A stretch of 64,000 bases of DNA from Terriglobales bacterium (GCA_027485675.1 JAIXQP010000050.1:1-64000); one strand, 5' to 3'; positions 1-9,420 are shown, counted from the stretch's first letter. The notes: generated from the sequence alone by a model not told the origin. Numbers and translations: made by a program.

Positions 1-242
1 GCCCGTAGGCGTCTCGCTCCAGGGCTCTACTTCCGCCACGACATCTGCTGCTCCGTCCAGTAGACGGCCGCTGCCCGGACGAAATCCTCGACCAGACGGC
101 CAGCCAGATCCCTCCCTCCTGGCTCCCCGGCGAGGAGCACTACCGCCTGGAAGAGCTGTTGCTCGCCCTGAAGCGCGGCCGCGGCCGCGTTAACCCCTTC
201 CCGAACTGGGAAGAATCTCGTCAGACAGCAGCCGGGCGGTAA
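1..242 (+). other. Possible 3' end of a gene entering from the left edge, perhaps frameshifted
   Basis: One frame is open from base 1 to a TAG at 61-63 and ends in a protein-like tail (LYFRHDICCSVQ). A second frame, open from 9 to a TAA at 240-242, continues with DGRCPDEILDQ and GEEHYRLEELLLALKRG. The two read like one protein split by a frameshift near base 60, but I do not recognise the family. The second frame would overlap the 3' end of the ThiO-like gene by about 50 bases. This could also be non-coding; the real 5' part lies outside the window. Confidence 0.3.
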
Positions 243-1119
243 TCGGGGCCAGCAGAATCCCGTTCCGGAAGTGCCCGTAGGCGTCCCACTCCCGGCTCTC
301 GCCGCGCCGTCCCACCACCGGCTCTCCCGTCGCCGATCCCGGCCGGAAGCCGTTCCAGGCTTCCGCTACGGCCACCCCCCGCAACTCCGGGGTCATCGCC
401 TCCACCGCGGTCCGGATCTCCTCGATGGCCGCTTCCCGCAGCGAACGGTCAAACCCCGCCCGTTCCATGTCCGCCCCGGCGATCGTCTCGCCCGTCGCCC
501 GTTGCAGCACATAGAAGTGCCCCTGCCGGATGATCCGCGGGAGACTCCCCGGCGCCAGATCGTAGCGAATCAAATGGCCTTTCACCGGGAACCCCCCGGG
601 CGCCCAGGCTCCGGTCGCCCACACGGTGGCGTCACCCTCTCCCTGCGTGACGGCCACGCCTTCCCGGTAGGTCACTCCCAGGGCTTCGCCCGCCGCCCGC
701 AACGCCGCCACTACGTCCCGCGGGTTCACGACGGCCTCATCGGGATACCACCACCGCTGGCCCCCCATTGGCTCCACGCGAATTCCCATCCGGCGTTGGG
801 CCGCCACCCGCCGCTCCATCTCGGCGGCGTCTTCGGCAATCTCCTCCGCTCCGCAAATCCGAAAGTCGATTTTCCGCCCGGTGGCTGTTTCCAACTCCGC
901 CACAAACTCGGGGTACAGGCGCAGGCTCGCGACGCCCAGCCGGCCCCACCGCGAGTCCTCGCCGAACTCCCCGCCGGGTGCCAGCATCCCCGCGCCGGCC
1001 CAGCTCGCTTCTCCGCCGATCCGCCCCTGGTCGTACACCGTCACCCGCGCGCCCCGCTGGGCCAGGCGCCACGCTACCGCACACCCAACGATCCCGCCTC
1101 CCACCACCGTAATCTGCAT
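190..1119 (-). CDS. FAD-dependent oxidoreductase, glycine oxidase ThiO-like
   Basis: A 309-residue amine-oxidising flavoprotein of the DAO family. The N-terminus carries the Rossmann dinucleotide motif (VVGGGIVGCAVAWRLAQRG, residues 5-23), followed by the SWAGAGMLAPG segment typical of ThiO. The C-terminus keeps the substrate/FAD region (WNGFRPGSATGEPVVG and a FRNGILLAPITARLL end). ThiO makes iminoglycine for the thiazole of thiamine, but no other thi gene is near, so the substrate (glycine, sarcosine or another D-amino acid) is inferred. It is divergent from the aminotransferase with 33 bases between the two start codons. Slightly shorter than typical ThiO (about 350-370 residues). Confidence 0.85.
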   Translation of the reverse strand: MQITVVGGGIVGCAVAWRLAQRGARVTVYDQGRIGGEASWAGAGMLAPGGEFGEDSRWGRLGVASLRLYPEFVAELETATGRKIDFRICGAEEIAEDAAEMERRVAAQRRMGIRVEPMGGQRWWYPDEAVVNPRDVVAALRAAGEALGVTYREGVAVTQGEGDATVWATGAWAPGGFPVKGHLIRYDLAPGSLPRIIRQGHFYVLQRATGETIAGADMERAGFDRSLREAAIEEIRTAVEAMTPELRGVAVAEAWNGFRPGSATGEPVVGRRGESREWDAYGHFRNGILLAPITARLLSDEILPSSGRG

Positions 1120-1152
1120 CTCCCCCTATCATAAAGCCGCTACAATCAGAGC

Positions 1153-2025
1153 ATGCATCGCTACCTGCTCTACAACGAAGAGGTGCGTGACTCCTCCGAA
1201 CGCTTTCTCTCCCCGGGACAGGTCGGCCTGCTCAACGGTTGGGGGGTCTTTTCCACCCTCCATGTTTCGAACGGCCAACTGTTTGCCTACGAACGCCATT
1301 GGAACCGGATGATGCGCGACGCCCGGCGCATGCACGTCCCCATGCCGCCGTCGGCTGAAGAACTCCGCGCGAGCCTGCTCCGCCTCGTCGCTGCCAATCA
1401 CGCCGAAAACTCGACGCTGCGCGTTGCCATCATCCGTAACACCGGCGGAGCCTTCGACGGACCCGGCATCACCCGCCCCTACGATGTCATCGCCTTTACG
1501 AAAGACCTCGTACAATGGGGCGCCTCCGCCCGCTTGGCGATCAAGCGGGATGCCCGCCACGGCGCCTGCGAGTTCGCCGGGGCGAAAATCACGGCCTGGT
1601 CGCAGAACCTCACCTGGTATGAAGAGTCCCGCCAGCGCGGCTATGACGAAGTGGTCCTGCTTGATGAGCACGGCCGCGTCAGTGAGTGTACCTCCGCGAA
1701 CCTGTTCGCCGTCTTCGGCGAAACCGTCGTCACGCCCCCGCTCGACTCCGGCTGCCTGCCCGGCATCACCCGCGAAATTCTTCTCGAAGCCATTGCGATC
1801 CCCGGCATCCGGATTACCGAGCGCCACCTCTCCCCCGGCGACCTCGAGCAGGCCGATGCCGTCTTTATGACCTCTTCCACGCGGGAACTGCTCCCCGTTG
1901 CCGAAATCGAGTCGCTGCAGCTACGCCTCACCGATGCCACCGTCGTCTCGCAGCTGCTCCATGCGTTTCGTGACTTCCGCGGGGTGTACCTCCAAACGGT
2001 TAGTACGGAAGTTGTCACAATCTGA
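1153..2025 (+). CDS. Class IV PLP-dependent aminotransferase / aminodeoxychorismate lyase-like
   Basis: A 290-residue fold-type IV PLP enzyme, the family of branched-chain aminotransferase IlvE, D-alanine aminotransferase and PabC. Seen directly: an ERHWNRM segment near residue 47, the likely Schiff-base lysine K145 in GAKITAWSQNL, the E-C-T-S-A-N-L-F cofactor segment near 180 and the PLDSGCLPGITRE phosphate-binding region near 197-210. The length fits PabC/DAT better than IlvE (about 300-360). Which amino donor it uses cannot be read from sequence. The start follows a 33-base divergent spacer from the ThiO-like gene, so one regulatory region may serve both. Confidence 0.85.
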   Translation: MHRYLLYNEEVRDSSERFLSPGQVGLLNGWGVFSTLHVSNGQLFAYERHWNRMMRDARRMHVPMPPSAEELRASLLRLVAANHAENSTLRVAIIRNTGGAFDGPGITRPYDVIAFTKDLVQWGASARLAIKRDARHGACEFAGAKITAWSQNLTWYEESRQRGYDEVVLLDEHGRVSECTSANLFAVFGETVVTPPLDSGCLPGITREILLEAIAIPGIRITERHLSPGDLEQADAVFMTSSTRELLPVAEIESLQLRLTDATVVSQLLHAFRDFRGVYLQTVSTEVVTI

Positions 2026-2062
2026 AGAATTTCTGTTAGAACCTTAGCGGGAATCGGGTAGT

Positions 2063-2554
2063 ATGAAGTCTACACCCATGTTGATTACGTGTTCCCGTTG
2101 TGGATCCGAATCAGTACGTACGTCCCGGTCGCGCTCGCTCTCCGGTAAAGTACTGAACGTACTCGGCATTTTTGCGTTCCGCTGTCTCGATTGCGATCAT
2201 CGCTTTCGCGCCAGCATCTGGCGTGCCCGGCAGATGCTATATGCCAAGTGTCCCCGCTGTCACCGGCTGGACCTGTCAAAGTGGAGCGCGGAGCACTATA
2301 ACCCGCCCTTGGGCACACGCATCGCGGTAGCCAGCGGCGCCAAAGCGGTCCGCTGCGAATACTGCCGCCATAACTTCTGGAGTTTCCGCCGCGTCAAGGT
2401 GCAGTTCAGCTTGTCTGCCCGTTCGGAGCGCAGCCCGGTTATCATCCCGGCGAACCCCGATCCGCTATTTGACGGGAACCGGGCTCCGGTCGAGCCGGAG
2501 GATCATGCCCGCGTCCGTAGCAGCCCACAACTGGCCGTCCGGAGCGACAGCTAA
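2063..2554 (+). CDS. Double zinc-ribbon protein of unknown function
   Basis: A 163-residue protein with four CxxC pairs: CSRC (10-13) and CLDC near 41, then CPRC near 63 and CEYC near 98. They would form two zinc ribbons in a basic, soluble N-terminal two-thirds. The last 50 residues are low complexity. No enzymatic motif is visible; nucleic-acid or protein binding is the usual role of such ribbons, but that is inference. Its last 90 bases overlap the 3' end of the opposing propeller gene, so part of the tail may be poorly constrained. Confidence 0.7.
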   Translation: MKSTPMLITCSRCGSESVRTSRSRSLSGKVLNVLGIFAFRCLDCDHRFRASIWRARQMLYAKCPRCHRLDLSKWSAEHYNPPLGTRIAVASGAKAVRCEYCRHNFWSFRRVKVQFSLSARSERSPVIIPANPDPLFDGNRAPVEPEDHARVRSSPQLAVRSDS

Positions 2555-3595
2555 TTTCACCTGCCGGGCCACCGCCCGGTAGTCTACCGCTTGTTCCACG
2601 AAGGCCTCGACGTTTACGGCGTCGCGGAGTTTCGCCTCGCGGATCACCACCTTGCCCGGTAATTGCAGGCTCCGCAGTCCAAAGGGGAGAGTCCCGGCGG
2701 CGACGATTGAGCGGTTCGGCACATACGCCACGTCCGTTACCGCGTGCTCTTTATTCCGGTAGACCGGCGACATCTTCCCGGTCTTGAAATCGATTTGGCT
2801 CACCTCGGCCGGGAACTCGAACGTATCGCCGAACTGGATCAGCACCACGGCAAACCCCGCGGGATCGACGAGAATCCGGCTCACCATGCCGAAAATCGAA
2901 GCCGAAGACACCTTCCAGGTCGCGCCTCCGTCCCGGGTTTCGGCCTGCATCATCAGATTTGGCCACTCCCGTCGCTTCGCTGCCCGCTCCGGCTCCATCC
3001 ACGGCGGAAACAGACTCATGTCCTCCCGGCGCGGCGGACGGCTCGTACCTGATACGATGCCGGTCTTCCCGCCAAAGCCGATCGAATGAAACGCCGCAAA
3101 CTCCGGCTTGGCCGAAATCTCTTTGGTGGCTTCGATCGGCGTCCACGTCTTTCCGGCGTCTTTCGTTTCCCAAATCGACTTTTTCTCGCCGCCGGCGAAT
3201 CCGTGGGTTGGCGAATCGAAATGCATCGTCAGAATTCCCTTCTGCTTCGATACCTTCCGCCAGGTCCGTCCCGCCTCTTCCGTGTACCAGACCCCGCCCT
3301 CGGCGGCGATCCAACAGGCCGCGTCGTTCGCGCAGGCGATCGTCACCGGAATCTCTTTGAGCGGCACCATCTCCCAGCGCTTTCCGCCGTCCCCGGTGAC
3401 CACCGCCACGGGCTTCACCCGGCCTCTGTCGTTGAGCACCCCCAGGGCGATGCCCCGCCGCTCAGACGGAAAGACAATCTCCCCCAGCGTCAGCGTCGAA
3501 TCTTTCTCGTCGTGAAAGAACGCCACGTTCCATTTGTCCGCGGCGCCCGCCGTGGCCACCGCCAGCCATGCTCCCAGTAACCAGCGGCTCCGCAT
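2465..3595 (-). CDS. Exported YCF48/BNR-type beta-propeller protein
   Basis: A 376-residue protein with a signal peptide (MRSRWLLGAWLAVATAGAAD, cleavage near 19) and repeated propeller blades: GDGGKRWEMV, TEEAGRTWRKV, ETKDAGKTWTPI and ETRDGGATWKV are Asp-box/YCF48-like motifs at roughly regular spacing. Family members are periplasmic or surface scaffolds; no catalytic residues for sialidase activity stand out. Its ATG overlaps the stop of the GAF gene (TAATG), so the two genes are translationally coupled. The 3' end overlaps the zinc-ribbon gene on the other strand. Confidence 0.8.
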   Translation of the reverse strand: MRSRWLLGAWLAVATAGAADKWNVAFFHDEKDSTLTLGEIVFPSERRGIALGVLNDRGRVKPVAVVTGDGGKRWEMVPLKEIPVTIACANDAACWIAAEGGVWYTEEAGRTWRKVSKQKGILTMHFDSPTHGFAGGEKKSIWETKDAGKTWTPIEATKEISAKPEFAAFHSIGFGGKTGIVSGTSRPPRREDMSLFPPWMEPERAAKRREWPNLMMQAETRDGGATWKVSSASIFGMVSRILVDPAGFAVVLIQFGDTFEFPAEVSQIDFKTGKMSPVYRNKEHAVTDVAYVPNRSIVAAGTLPFGLRSLQLPGKVVIREAKLRDAVNVEAFVEQAVDYRAVARQVKLAVAPDGQLWAATDAGMILRLDRSPVPVK

Positions 3596-4188
3596 TAACC
3601 CCTCGCCGCCGAGGCGTTCGACAGGACCGCCTCGAGCGGCACTTCCCGTTCGAGGATGGCCCGGTCCAACCGCGCGAGCATCAACAGGCAGCCCACCTGT
3701 TCGCCGACCGTCGTCAGGAGCTCCATCTCATCGCCGGTGTAGGCGTGCGGTTCCCGGTGTTGCACGTTGATCACGCCCACCACTTTGCTGCGCGCCATCA
3801 CCGGGGCCGACAGGAATGCTTCAAACGTGTCCGCCTCCAGTTCCGCAAAGGTCTTGAACCGGGAGTCGTTATAAGCCTCCCGCGAGATCGCGAGCAACCG
3901 CCGCTCCCGCGCCACCCATCCCGTCAGGCCTTCGTTCAGATTCAGCCGCACCTCGCCCAGCGCCCCGTTGGCGGCCGCGTTCGACGCGCACAGCACCAGC
4001 TGCCGGTCCTCAAGCAGGTAGACGAGACACGAATCGCACGCCGTGAACTCCTGCACGAGTTTTACGATCGAGTTCAACACCTGCTGCAGGGAGGACTCGC
4101 TGACCATCAACCGGCTGATTCTTTGAAACAAGCGGAGCTGCTGCTCCGTCCGCGCCAGGCGCTGTTCCAGATCCTTCGACTTAGACAC
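3595..4188 (-). CDS. GAF domain protein
   Basis: A 197-residue cytoplasmic protein: an N-terminal coiled coil (residues 1-35, LEQRLARTEQQLRLFQRI), then a GAF domain (about 30-180) with the typical GLTGWVARERR, SAPVMARSKVVGVINVQHR and DEMELLTTVGEQVG elements. There is no output domain, so it probably works as a small ligand or redox sensor for a partner protein. It is first in a two-gene unit with the propeller gene (1-base stop/start overlap) and is divergent from the methyltransferase. Confidence 0.85.
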   Translation of the reverse strand: MSKSKDLEQRLARTEQQLRLFQRISRLMVSESSLQQVLNSIVKLVQEFTACDSCLVYLLEDRQLVLCASNAAANGALGEVRLNLNEGLTGWVARERRLLAISREAYNDSRFKTFAELEADTFEAFLSAPVMARSKVVGVINVQHREPHAYTGDEMELLTTVGEQVGCLLMLARLDRAILEREVPLEAVLSNASAARG

Positions 4189-4225
4189 TGCTTTGATTAT
4201 CCTCTACAATCGGAAGCTACGGTCG

Positions 4226-4900
4226 ATGGAAGCTACCCCCGCGCATTATTTACAGTTCCATCAGCGCCGCTATCAGTTCCTCCTCGATATACTGCATCGG
4301 GTTGAGAAAAGCCAGCGTCCCTTCGGCCGCCTCCTCGATGTCGGCCTCTCCCATCAAACGCTCCTGTTCCAGGAAGCTTTTCCGCAGGCCACCGTCGATA
4401 CCCTCGGTTACTTCGACCACCGCTTCACCGGCCAGCTCCGCGGCCGGCACATCCACTTCGACCTCAACCACGCCGCCGATTCCGCCTCCTGGCCCCCCAT
4501 CGTCCCCTATGACATCGTCGTCATGGCCGAAGTTCTTGAACATCTCTACACCGCCCCCACGCAGGTCCTCGCCTGCGCCGCCTCGTGGCTGCGTCCCGGC
4601 GGCACTCTGATTGTGCAGACGCCGAATCCCATCAGTCTCGGCAAACGCGTCGGGCTCCTCTTCGGCCACAGCCCCTTTGAGATCATCCGCGAAGATCCCA
4701 CCAACCCCGGCCACTTCTGCGAATACACCGCCACCGATCTTCGGGAGATCGCCCGGCGGGCTCACCTCGAAGTCACCGGCCTCTGGCTGCGCAACTACTT
4801 CGGTCCCCGCGCGCCTCTCTACGATCTCGCCTGCCTGCTCCTACCGGGCCAGCTTCACGACGGCATCACCGTCACGCTGCGCAAGCCGCATCTTACTTAG
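4226..4900 (+). CDS. SAM-dependent class I methyltransferase
   Basis: A 224-residue Rossmann methyltransferase. The SAM-binding motif I is atypical (GRLLDVGLSHQTLLF, lacking the usual second glycines), but motif II-III (YDIVVMAEVLEHLYTAP) and motif IV (LRPGGTLIVQTPNPISLGKRV) are clear. I chose the ATG at 4226 because GGAAG lies upstream at Shine-Dalgarno distance; an in-frame ATG at 4193 would begin 5 bases from the divergent GAF start. The pattern resembles UbiG/Methyltransf_23 enzymes acting on lipids or sugars; the substrate is unknown. The 3' end overlaps the MlrC-like gene end by 8 bases. Confidence 0.8.
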   Translation: MEATPAHYLQFHQRRYQFLLDILHRVEKSQRPFGRLLDVGLSHQTLLFQEAFPQATVDTLGYFDHRFTGQLRGRHIHFDLNHAADSASWPPIVPYDIVVMAEVLEHLYTAPTQVLACAASWLRPGGTLIVQTPNPISLGKRVGLLFGHSPFEIIREDPTNPGHFCEYTATDLREIARRAHLEVTGLWLRNYFGPRAPLYDLACLLLPGQLHDGITVTLRKPHLT

Positions 4901-6455
4901 CGCCGAACAGCCCCGGCCGGATCCGCTCATAGCGAAACCGTCCCGGATTCATCCCCGTCACCCCGCCCGAATCCACCTCAATAATCCGCGCCGAAATCGG
5001 CTCATACGCCGCTCGCGGCGCAATCGTCCCCTTCGCCACCAGAATCTTCATATACTCGGGGAAAATCCCCAAACTCACCAACTGCCCCAGGCTGAACGGG
5101 ATGATCCGCTTCGGCGTCAGCACCAGCAGATTCGGCATATCCGGCGTCGAACCCTCCACTTCAATCACGGCCGTCACGCCCATATCCCAATAGCGCCCGC
5201 CCCCGTGCCGCACCGCCCGCTCTACGAACTTGCCGTCGTAGATCCCCTTCACTTTGCCCTTCACCCGCACCGAATCCCCGTGCAGATTGTCTGTTTTCCC
5301 GCCCACCGCCTGATCAAACGCCCCGGTCACGCCGCTCTTGATCGCCGCCTGCACCGCCGCCGGATCGGAGATCACCACCACCCATCCTTCGGCCTTCTGC
5401 CGCAGCAACTCGCCCAGGATAAACGTGCTGTCTCCCGCCGAACCCCCGCCGATATTGTCGCCGGCGTCCATCAGGGTCACCGGCCAGGATCCATTGTTTA
5501 TCGCCATCTTCACGGCCTCGGCCGGTCCCGGCGCCTTCATCACCAGCTTCTCCCGCAGGTCCCACAGCATGCCGCTCAGCCGGTCCGCCTCCCGGCGGGC
5601 CAGCTCCGGGTCGTTGTCCGTCACCACCACCACGCTCGGCCCCATGGCCGGAATATCGGCGTACTGATATCCCCCGGCCACGCTCGCCGCCAGCACCTTC
5701 GGCATCTTCTCGACGGCCTTGCTCGCGTCCGTGACGGCCTGGAGCGGCGCGGCGTAGGTGTTGTGGAAGAGAATGTTCAGCAGCATCGGGGGCTTGGCCA
5801 GCGCCTGCACCGGCTTCACCTTGCCGCTCAAAATTTCGCCCATAATCCGGGCTGCGTTCACGCCCGCTGCCCGCGCATCGAGATGCGGGCACTCCTTGTA
5901 ACTCAGCAGCACGGTGGACAGCCGCACGATCTCCTCGGAGATGTTGGCGTGAAAATCGTGCACCACCACAATCGGGACCTTGTCCCCGAACGCCGCCCGC
6001 ACCCGGCGCACGACTTCGGCATCGGCGTGCGGATGGCTCTCGGTCACCATCGTCCCGTGCAGAAACAGCAGAATCCCGTCCAGCTTCGGCGCCTGCTTTA
6101 GCCGGCTGATCAACTCCGCCACCAGCGGCTCAAAGGCGCTGTCGAGCACGGTGCCCATCGTCTGCGGACCCGCCACGATCGTTGGAAACAGCGTATATCC
6201 CGCCTGCCCCGCGCCGTGGATAAAGCCCGCCGTCGTGTTGTTCGAATTCTCCGACTTGGTAACTACGTCCTGCCCGCGCAGGATGCCCTCCGCGGCGCCC
6301 AACCCCGTAGCAAAGTCTTCGAGACGCGTCTTCCGCGGGTTGAACGTATTTGTCTCGTGGACAATGCCGCCCACCCCCACCACCGGTTTCGTCTGGGCCG
6401 GAGCCAACCACGCCGACATCAACAACAACAGCAGAGCGATGCGCATGCGCGGCAT
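4893..6455 (-). CDS. M81 family metallopeptidase (MlrC-like), exported
   Basis: About 520 residues. An N-terminal signal peptide (MRIALLLLLMSAWLAPAQT) precedes the M81 domain, which starts with GVGGIVHETNTFNPRKT. The metal site residues are visible in HGTMVTESHPHADAE and VVHDFHANIS, and the C-terminal MlrC domain carries DAGDNIGGGSAGDST. MlrC hydrolyses linear peptides in microcystin breakdown, but most homologues in soil bacteria are of unknown substrate. Start: ATGs at 6458, 6455 and 6446 are possible; all fall at or just after the stop of the upstream CheB/CheR gene (6460-6462), so the two genes are likely co-transcribed. Confidence 0.85.
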   Translation of the reverse strand: MPRMRIALLLLLMSAWLAPAQTKPVVGVGGIVHETNTFNPRKTRLEDFATGLGAAEGILRGQDVVTKSENSNNTTAGFIHGAGQAGYTLFPTIVAGPQTMGTVLDSAFEPLVAELISRLKQAPKLDGILLFLHGTMVTESHPHADAEVVRRVRAAFGDKVPIVVVHDFHANISEEIVRLSTVLLSYKECPHLDARAAGVNAARIMGEILSGKVKPVQALAKPPMLLNILFHNTYAAPLQAVTDASKAVEKMPKVLAASVAGGYQYADIPAMGPSVVVVTDNDPELARREADRLSGMLWDLREKLVMKAPGPAEAVKMAINNGSWPVTLMDAGDNIGGGSAGDSTFILGELLRQKAEGWVVVISDPAAVQAAIKSGVTGAFDQAVGGKTDNLHGDSVRVKGKVKGIYDGKFVERAVRHGGGRYWDMGVTAVIEVEGSTPDMPNLLVLTPKRIIPFSLGQLVSLGIFPEYMKILVAKGTIAPRAAYEPISARIIEVDSGGVTGMNPGRFRYERIRPGLFGAK

Positions 6456-6459
6456 CATA

Positions 6460-9420
6460 TCAACTGATGCGTTCGGTCGTCGCGATGGCGTAAACCTCCC
6501 CAGCATTGTTCAGCAGCACCGACGGAATCAAGGACACCTGCAGGGTCTGTCCGTCCTTGCCGGTACGCGCCTGTTGCAAGGGCTCGAACCTGCCGTCCTT
6601 CGCCCGCAGGCGCAGCTCCGCCATGGCCTGTCCCGCCTCGCTTTCAACCATCAGGCTGCGGTAGCTCCGCTCGAGCGCTTCGGCCTCGCTCCATCCGTAG
6701 AGCCGCTCCGCCCCCGGGTTCCATGCCGTGATGCGTCCCGCCAGATCCTGCACGATGATCGCATCGCGCGAGTCCCGCACCATGACCACCAACCGGCGCA
6801 GCGCCTCCGAATCGCGCACGACGGCTTCCGCCTTCTTCAGCGCTGAGATATCCGTGAAGGTGATCACCGCGCCTTCAATCACCTGCGCGAGTGTTCGGTA
6901 GGGCCGGATTCGCAGCAGGTACCAATCGCCGTTCTTGGCCTGCACCTCGAGCTCCTTGGGCGTCAAGGTCGCCAGGACTTCGCGAATATCCGCCGCCAGG
7001 CCGTCGTAGGTCGCCAGATTTGACCGGATTTGGTCAACTGGCCGCCCGGTGTCCGTCTCAATCAGGTTGATCAGCGGCGAAATGGTCGGCGTGAACCGGA
7101 GAATCCGCAAATCATGGTCGACGAAGATCGTCCCAATGCCCGTTCCGCTCAGCAGGTTGTTCATGTCGTTGTTGATCCGCGACAGGTCCGCTACCTTGGC
7201 CTGCAGCTCGCTATTCACCGTCGACAGCTCCTCGTTCACCGACTGCAACTCCTCCTTCGAGGTTTCGAGCTCCTCATTGGTCGATTGCATCTCTTCGTTG
7301 ACCGATTGCATCTCCTCGTGCGCGCTCCGGAGCTCTTCGTTCGAAGTTTCCAACTCCTCGACCGCCGTCTGCAGGTACTCCTCCTTTGTCCGCAGCTCCT
7401 GCTTCAAGCGGAGAATGTAGTCATTCAGATCGGGCAACGGCTCCGCCGCGGCATCGACGGCATCCACGGCGGCGTCGCCCATAGGATGGTCCACCGCCGT
7501 GGCCTCCTCGAGCAGCACCAGGAACAGTCCTGGCGGCGTGGCGTCTTCGTCGGTCGGCACCGGAACCACGGTCAGGTTCACGGTGGCCGTGCTCCCGTCA
7601 CTGCGCACCTGCAGGCCGGCATTCCGCGTCGTCACGCCCAGCGAAACGGCCCGGTGCAGCGAGATCATCAAGTCCCCCCGCAGTCCCTCCCGCGCCATGC
7701 GGAAGATGTTCATCGCGGCTTCGCCGGGCGCTGGTTCGAGGTAGCGGCCCGTCCGCCCCAGCAAATAGAGAATGTCGCCCCGCTCATTGACCAGCGCACC
7801 CACCGGGGCAAAATGCCGGAGCACCGCCCGCTCGGCTAACTGCAGCAGCGAGAGCTTGGCCGGAGCCACCTCGCCGGGCCAACTGCGCACGATCTCTGAG
7901 CCCGTGAAGGGCCGCGAAATCCGCGTCATATCCACGCGCGAAGGGGCTGCCTTTCCGCCCTTCCGTTGATAGATCTTCGCCGTGCGATCGATCGCGGTAA
8001 ACAGATTGCCGGCGTCTCCCACGCTCTCGGAAGACCCCAGCACCAGAATGCCATCGGGCGCCAAGGCATAGTGAAACAGCGGCATCAACCGCTGCTGGAG
8101 TTCGGCGCTCATGTAGATCAACAGGTTCCGGCAGCTGATCAGATGCAGTCTCGAAAACGGCGGATCCTTGATCAGGTCTTGCTCGGAGAACACCACCATG
8201 TCCCGGACGGCCTTGTTGATCCGGTAGGTGCTGTCGTCCGGATGCCCTTGCACGAAGTACTGCGCCAACCGCTCCGGTGATATATCCGCCACGATCGACG
8301 ACGGATACACCCCCACCCGCGCATGTTCAATCGCTTCCCGGTCAATATCGGTCGCGAACATCTGAACCCGGAAGTTTTGCTGGTGCTCTTCAAGGTACTC
8401 CCGCAGCAGGATGGCCAGCGAGTACGCCTCTTCGCCGGTTGAGCAGCCGGGCACCCACACGCGGATTACGCTGCCGGCGGCCTTGCCCTCGAACAGCTTC
8501 GGGATAACGGATTTCTCGATGGTTTCGAAGATCTCCGGGTCGCGGAAGAAGTTCGTCACCCCGATCAACAGATCGCGAAACAGCGCATCCACCTCTCCCC
8601 GCGTCAGTTGCAGATAGCGGACATAGTCTTCCATCTGGTCGATCTGGTGGACCGCCATGCGCCGTTCCAGCCGGCGCAGAATCGTATTGCGCTTATAGAG
8701 CGAAAAGTCATGGCCCGTCTGCGACTGCAGCATCTGGAAGATCTTGCTCAGGTCCTGGGCTTGCGGCGTGGCGGGCGCCGGCGCGGCCAGGGCGGTCCCG
8801 AACGTCCGGCTCGCATAGGCCAGCAGTTGCGCCGGCATCTCCTCCGGCAGCAGCACGTAGTCCACGGTGCCAATCGCGATGGCGCTCCGCGGCATCCCGT
8901 CGTATTCGGTTGATTCGGGTGTCTGCACCATCACCACGCCGCCCTCGCCCTTCACCGCCCGGGCCCCCAGCGCTCCATCGCTGCCGGTGCCCGAGAGCAC
9001 GATGCAAATCGCGCGCTCGTGTTGGTCCTGCGCCAGCGAGCGGAAAAAGAAATCAATCGGCAGCCGGACCCCGCGCGCGAGCGTGGGCTCCTGCAGGTGC
9101 AGCTTCCCGTTGGCCAGGGACATGTCGCGATTCGGCGGAATGATGTAGGCGCAGTTCGGCCGCACCACCATCCCGTCCTCCACCTCCAACACTTCCATCC
9201 GCGTATAGCGGCTCACTAAGTCCGCCAGGATGCTCTTATGGTCACGCGCCAGGTGCTGCACCAGGACGAAGGCCATCCCGGGGTCGCTGTCGGCCGGCAT
9301 CGTCGAGAAAAACGCTTCGAACGCCGCCAGGCCGCCCGCTGATGCTCCAATGCCGACGATCGGAAACGTCGGTGTTCCTGTTGCGGGCGTCGCCGCTGTC
9401 TCGCTCTTCTCCTCGGACAT
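6460..9420 (-). CDS. CheB-CheR-PAS hybrid signalling protein without a kinase domain
   Basis: A 986-residue fusion. The CheB methylesterase domain (about 18-200) keeps the catalytic triad S27 (GIGASAGG), H56 and D148 (SGTGSDG), with no receiver domain in front. The CheR methyltransferase (about 220-480) has SAM motif WVPGCSTGEEAYSLAIL and TNFFRDPEIFE. A long heptad-rich coiled coil (EELETSNEELRSAHEEMQ and similar repeats) leads into two PAS domains (about 745-860 and 870-986), where the protein stops. Many homologues continue into a histidine kinase; here the stop codon abuts the next gene. The start at 9420 has an AGGAGGG ribosome-binding site; an upstream in-frame ATG at 9699 would run through the divergent gene's start. 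Confidence 0.88.
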   Translation of the reverse strand: MSEEKSETAATPATGTPTFPIVGIGASAGGLAAFEAFFSTMPADSDPGMAFVLVQHLARDHKSILADLVSRYTRMEVLEVEDGMVVRPNCAYIIPPNRDMSLANGKLHLQEPTLARGVRLPIDFFFRSLAQDQHERAICIVLSGTGSDGALGARAVKGEGGVVMVQTPESTEYDGMPRSAIAIGTVDYVLLPEEMPAQLLAYASRTFGTALAAPAPATPQAQDLSKIFQMLQSQTGHDFSLYKRNTILRRLERRMAVHQIDQMEDYVRYLQLTRGEVDALFRDLLIGVTNFFRDPEIFETIEKSVIPKLFEGKAAGSVIRVWVPGCSTGEEAYSLAILLREYLEEHQQNFRVQMFATDIDREAIEHARVGVYPSSIVADISPERLAQYFVQGHPDDSTYRINKAVRDMVVFSEQDLIKDPPFSRLHLISCRNLLIYMSAELQQRLMPLFHYALAPDGILVLGSSESVGDAGNLFTAIDRTAKIYQRKGGKAAPSRVDMTRISRPFTGSEIVRSWPGEVAPAKLSLLQLAERAVLRHFAPVGALVNERGDILYLLGRTGRYLEPAPGEAAMNIFRMAREGLRGDLMISLHRAVSLGVTTRNAGLQVRSDGSTATVNLTVVPVPTDEDATPPGLFLVLLEEATAVDHPMGDAAVDAVDAAAEPLPDLNDYILRLKQELRTKEEYLQTAVEELETSNEELRSAHEEMQSVNEEMQSTNEELETSKEELQSVNEELSTVNSELQAKVADLSRINNDMNNLLSGTGIGTIFVDHDLRILRFTPTISPLINLIETDTGRPVDQIRSNLATYDGLAADIREVLATLTPKELEVQAKNGDWYLLRIRPYRTLAQVIEGAVITFTDISALKKAEAVVRDSEALRRLVVMVRDSRDAIIVQDLAGRITAWNPGAERLYGWSEAEALERSYRSLMVESEAGQAMAELRLRAKDGRFEPLQQARTGKDGQTLQVSLIPSVLLNNAGEVYAIATTERIS

